Assembly (NCBI GenBank): GCA_014376695.1
Contig: JACMRA010000003.1
Span: 1 to 64,000 of the forward strand
Direction: 5' to 3'
Source of the DNA: Minisyncoccota bacterium
GTDB taxonomy: Bacteria; Patescibacteriota; JACMRA01
DNA: 64,000 nucleotides
A program made the position numbers and the translations under genes. Positions 63,666-64,000 of the stretch are shown here, in pieces (the stretch's first letter is position 1; every line of letters begins with the position of its first letter). The notes beneath the pieces were generated by a model. That model was not told where the DNA came from and searched no databases. It saw nothing but the letters and a program-made list of their open reading frames with translations.

Positions 63666-64000
63666 TTAGATAATATTGATTGTAGACAATCTAGAGATAA
63701 ACTCCTTAAATTTATCTACCGTTACAATCTCTTCTTCTGTATTCTCATATGTGTCTTTGAAGGTTTTTGTAATCTTACCTTTTCTAGTTTTAATCTCAAT
63801 TGCTTTGTGCTGACCATCTTTGGTAAGTACCAGATCAACTTCACTCCCCCATTTTGTCCTCCAAAAATTAAGATTGTATCTCAACTTGTTATAATAATTT
63901 GCTTTCATAACTTCGGCAATTACAAAATTCTCAAATAGATTGCCATAATCTTTACGGTATTCAACAGGGCTAAAATCATTAATCAAGGCATTTCTCACTC
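63666..64000 (-). CDS. DUF4143 ATPase, C-terminal part (cut by window edge)
   Basis: The frame is open to the window edge. Residues start 'VRNALINDFSPVEYRKDYGNLFENF' (the DUF4143 D-L-G-x-R-N block), and the end carries 'EVDLVLTKDGQHKAIEIKTRKGK', with the PD-(D/E)XK-like E-D-E-x-K set. The ATPase part lies outside. It is the third DUF4143 protein in the window. Confidence 0.85.
   Translation of the reverse strand, partial: VRNALINDFSPVEYRKDYGNLFENFVIAEVMKANYYNKLRYNLNFWRTKWGSEVDLVLTKDGQHKAIEIKTRKGKITKTFKDTYENTEEEIVTVDKFKEFISRLSTINII

Overview
This 64 kb window is AT-rich bacterial DNA, most likely from a Candidate Phyla Radiation (Patescibacteria) genome. I could not place it in a class. The evidence for CPR is indirect: short and scattered ribosomal operons, a 23S rRNA gene with neither 16S nor 5S beside it, a stand-alone ComEC core, sortase-type surface proteins, GatC, an RDD protein and many divergent membrane proteins. 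TGA is used as a stop, so the UGA-glycine code of some CPR groups does not apply. Most start codons lack a clear Shine-Dalgarno sequence and follow an AT-rich leader with T directly before ATG. Many genes have near-consensus TTGACA/TATAAT promoters with 17 bp spacers, sometimes only a few bases from the start codon.

Layout. 0-2.2 kb: 3' end of a repeat-rich surface protein with a C-terminal L-x-RTG anchor. 2.3-5.6 kb: a solitary 23S rRNA gene (minus strand) inside a two-tier processing stem, with an AT-rich hairpin inserted in helix 45. 5.7-8.1 kb: a site-2 protease and rpsG. 8.1-10.7 kb: a duplicated cassette for a tiny secreted two-cysteine protein, around a DUF4143 ATPase, and a decayed second ATPase. 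10.8-11.5 kb: a small DNA-binding-like protein with a retropepsin-like protein. 11.5-14.6 kb: tRNA-Val, alaS fragment, xerC-like recombinase, transketolase N-terminal subunit. 14.6-22.4 kb: rpsQ, rpsC, an unknown membrane protein, two more RTG-anchored surface proteins, TatD and a coiled-coil protein. 22.6-40 kb: short operons for translation (rpmB, gatC, lysS, infC, rpsU), wall and envelope functions (murB, lytic transglycosylase, sortase-like protein, glycolipid glycosyltransferase), radA, secG, four tRNAs and a lycopene-cyclase-like domain.

40.5-40.8 kb is a 260 bp cluster of about thirteen DnaA-box-like 9-mers, the best candidate for the replication origin. Genes to its left are mostly on the minus strand and genes to its right mostly on the plus strand up to about 58.5 kb. 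The right arm carries frr, membrane glycosyltransferases, a gyrB fragment, a prenyltransferase, a strong candidate for an undescribed A-rich structured ncRNA (45.0-45.37 kb), comEC, tRNAs, signal peptidase, pyrophosphatase, comF, rplL, tuf, a ligA fragment, rsmA, rplO, rplY and recA.

Three themes stand out. First, a surface-anchoring system: three L-x-RTG or A-RTG proteins and a sortase homologue whose catalytic cysteine position is serine. Second, four essential genes (alaS, gyrB, ligA, der) occur only as in-frame fragments, and transketolase has only one half here. Third, there is unusual RNA biology: the lone 23S with its insertion, tRNA-Ile(UAU), an atypical initiator tRNA and the A-rich ncRNA. 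All functions are read from sequence motifs; no database search was run.
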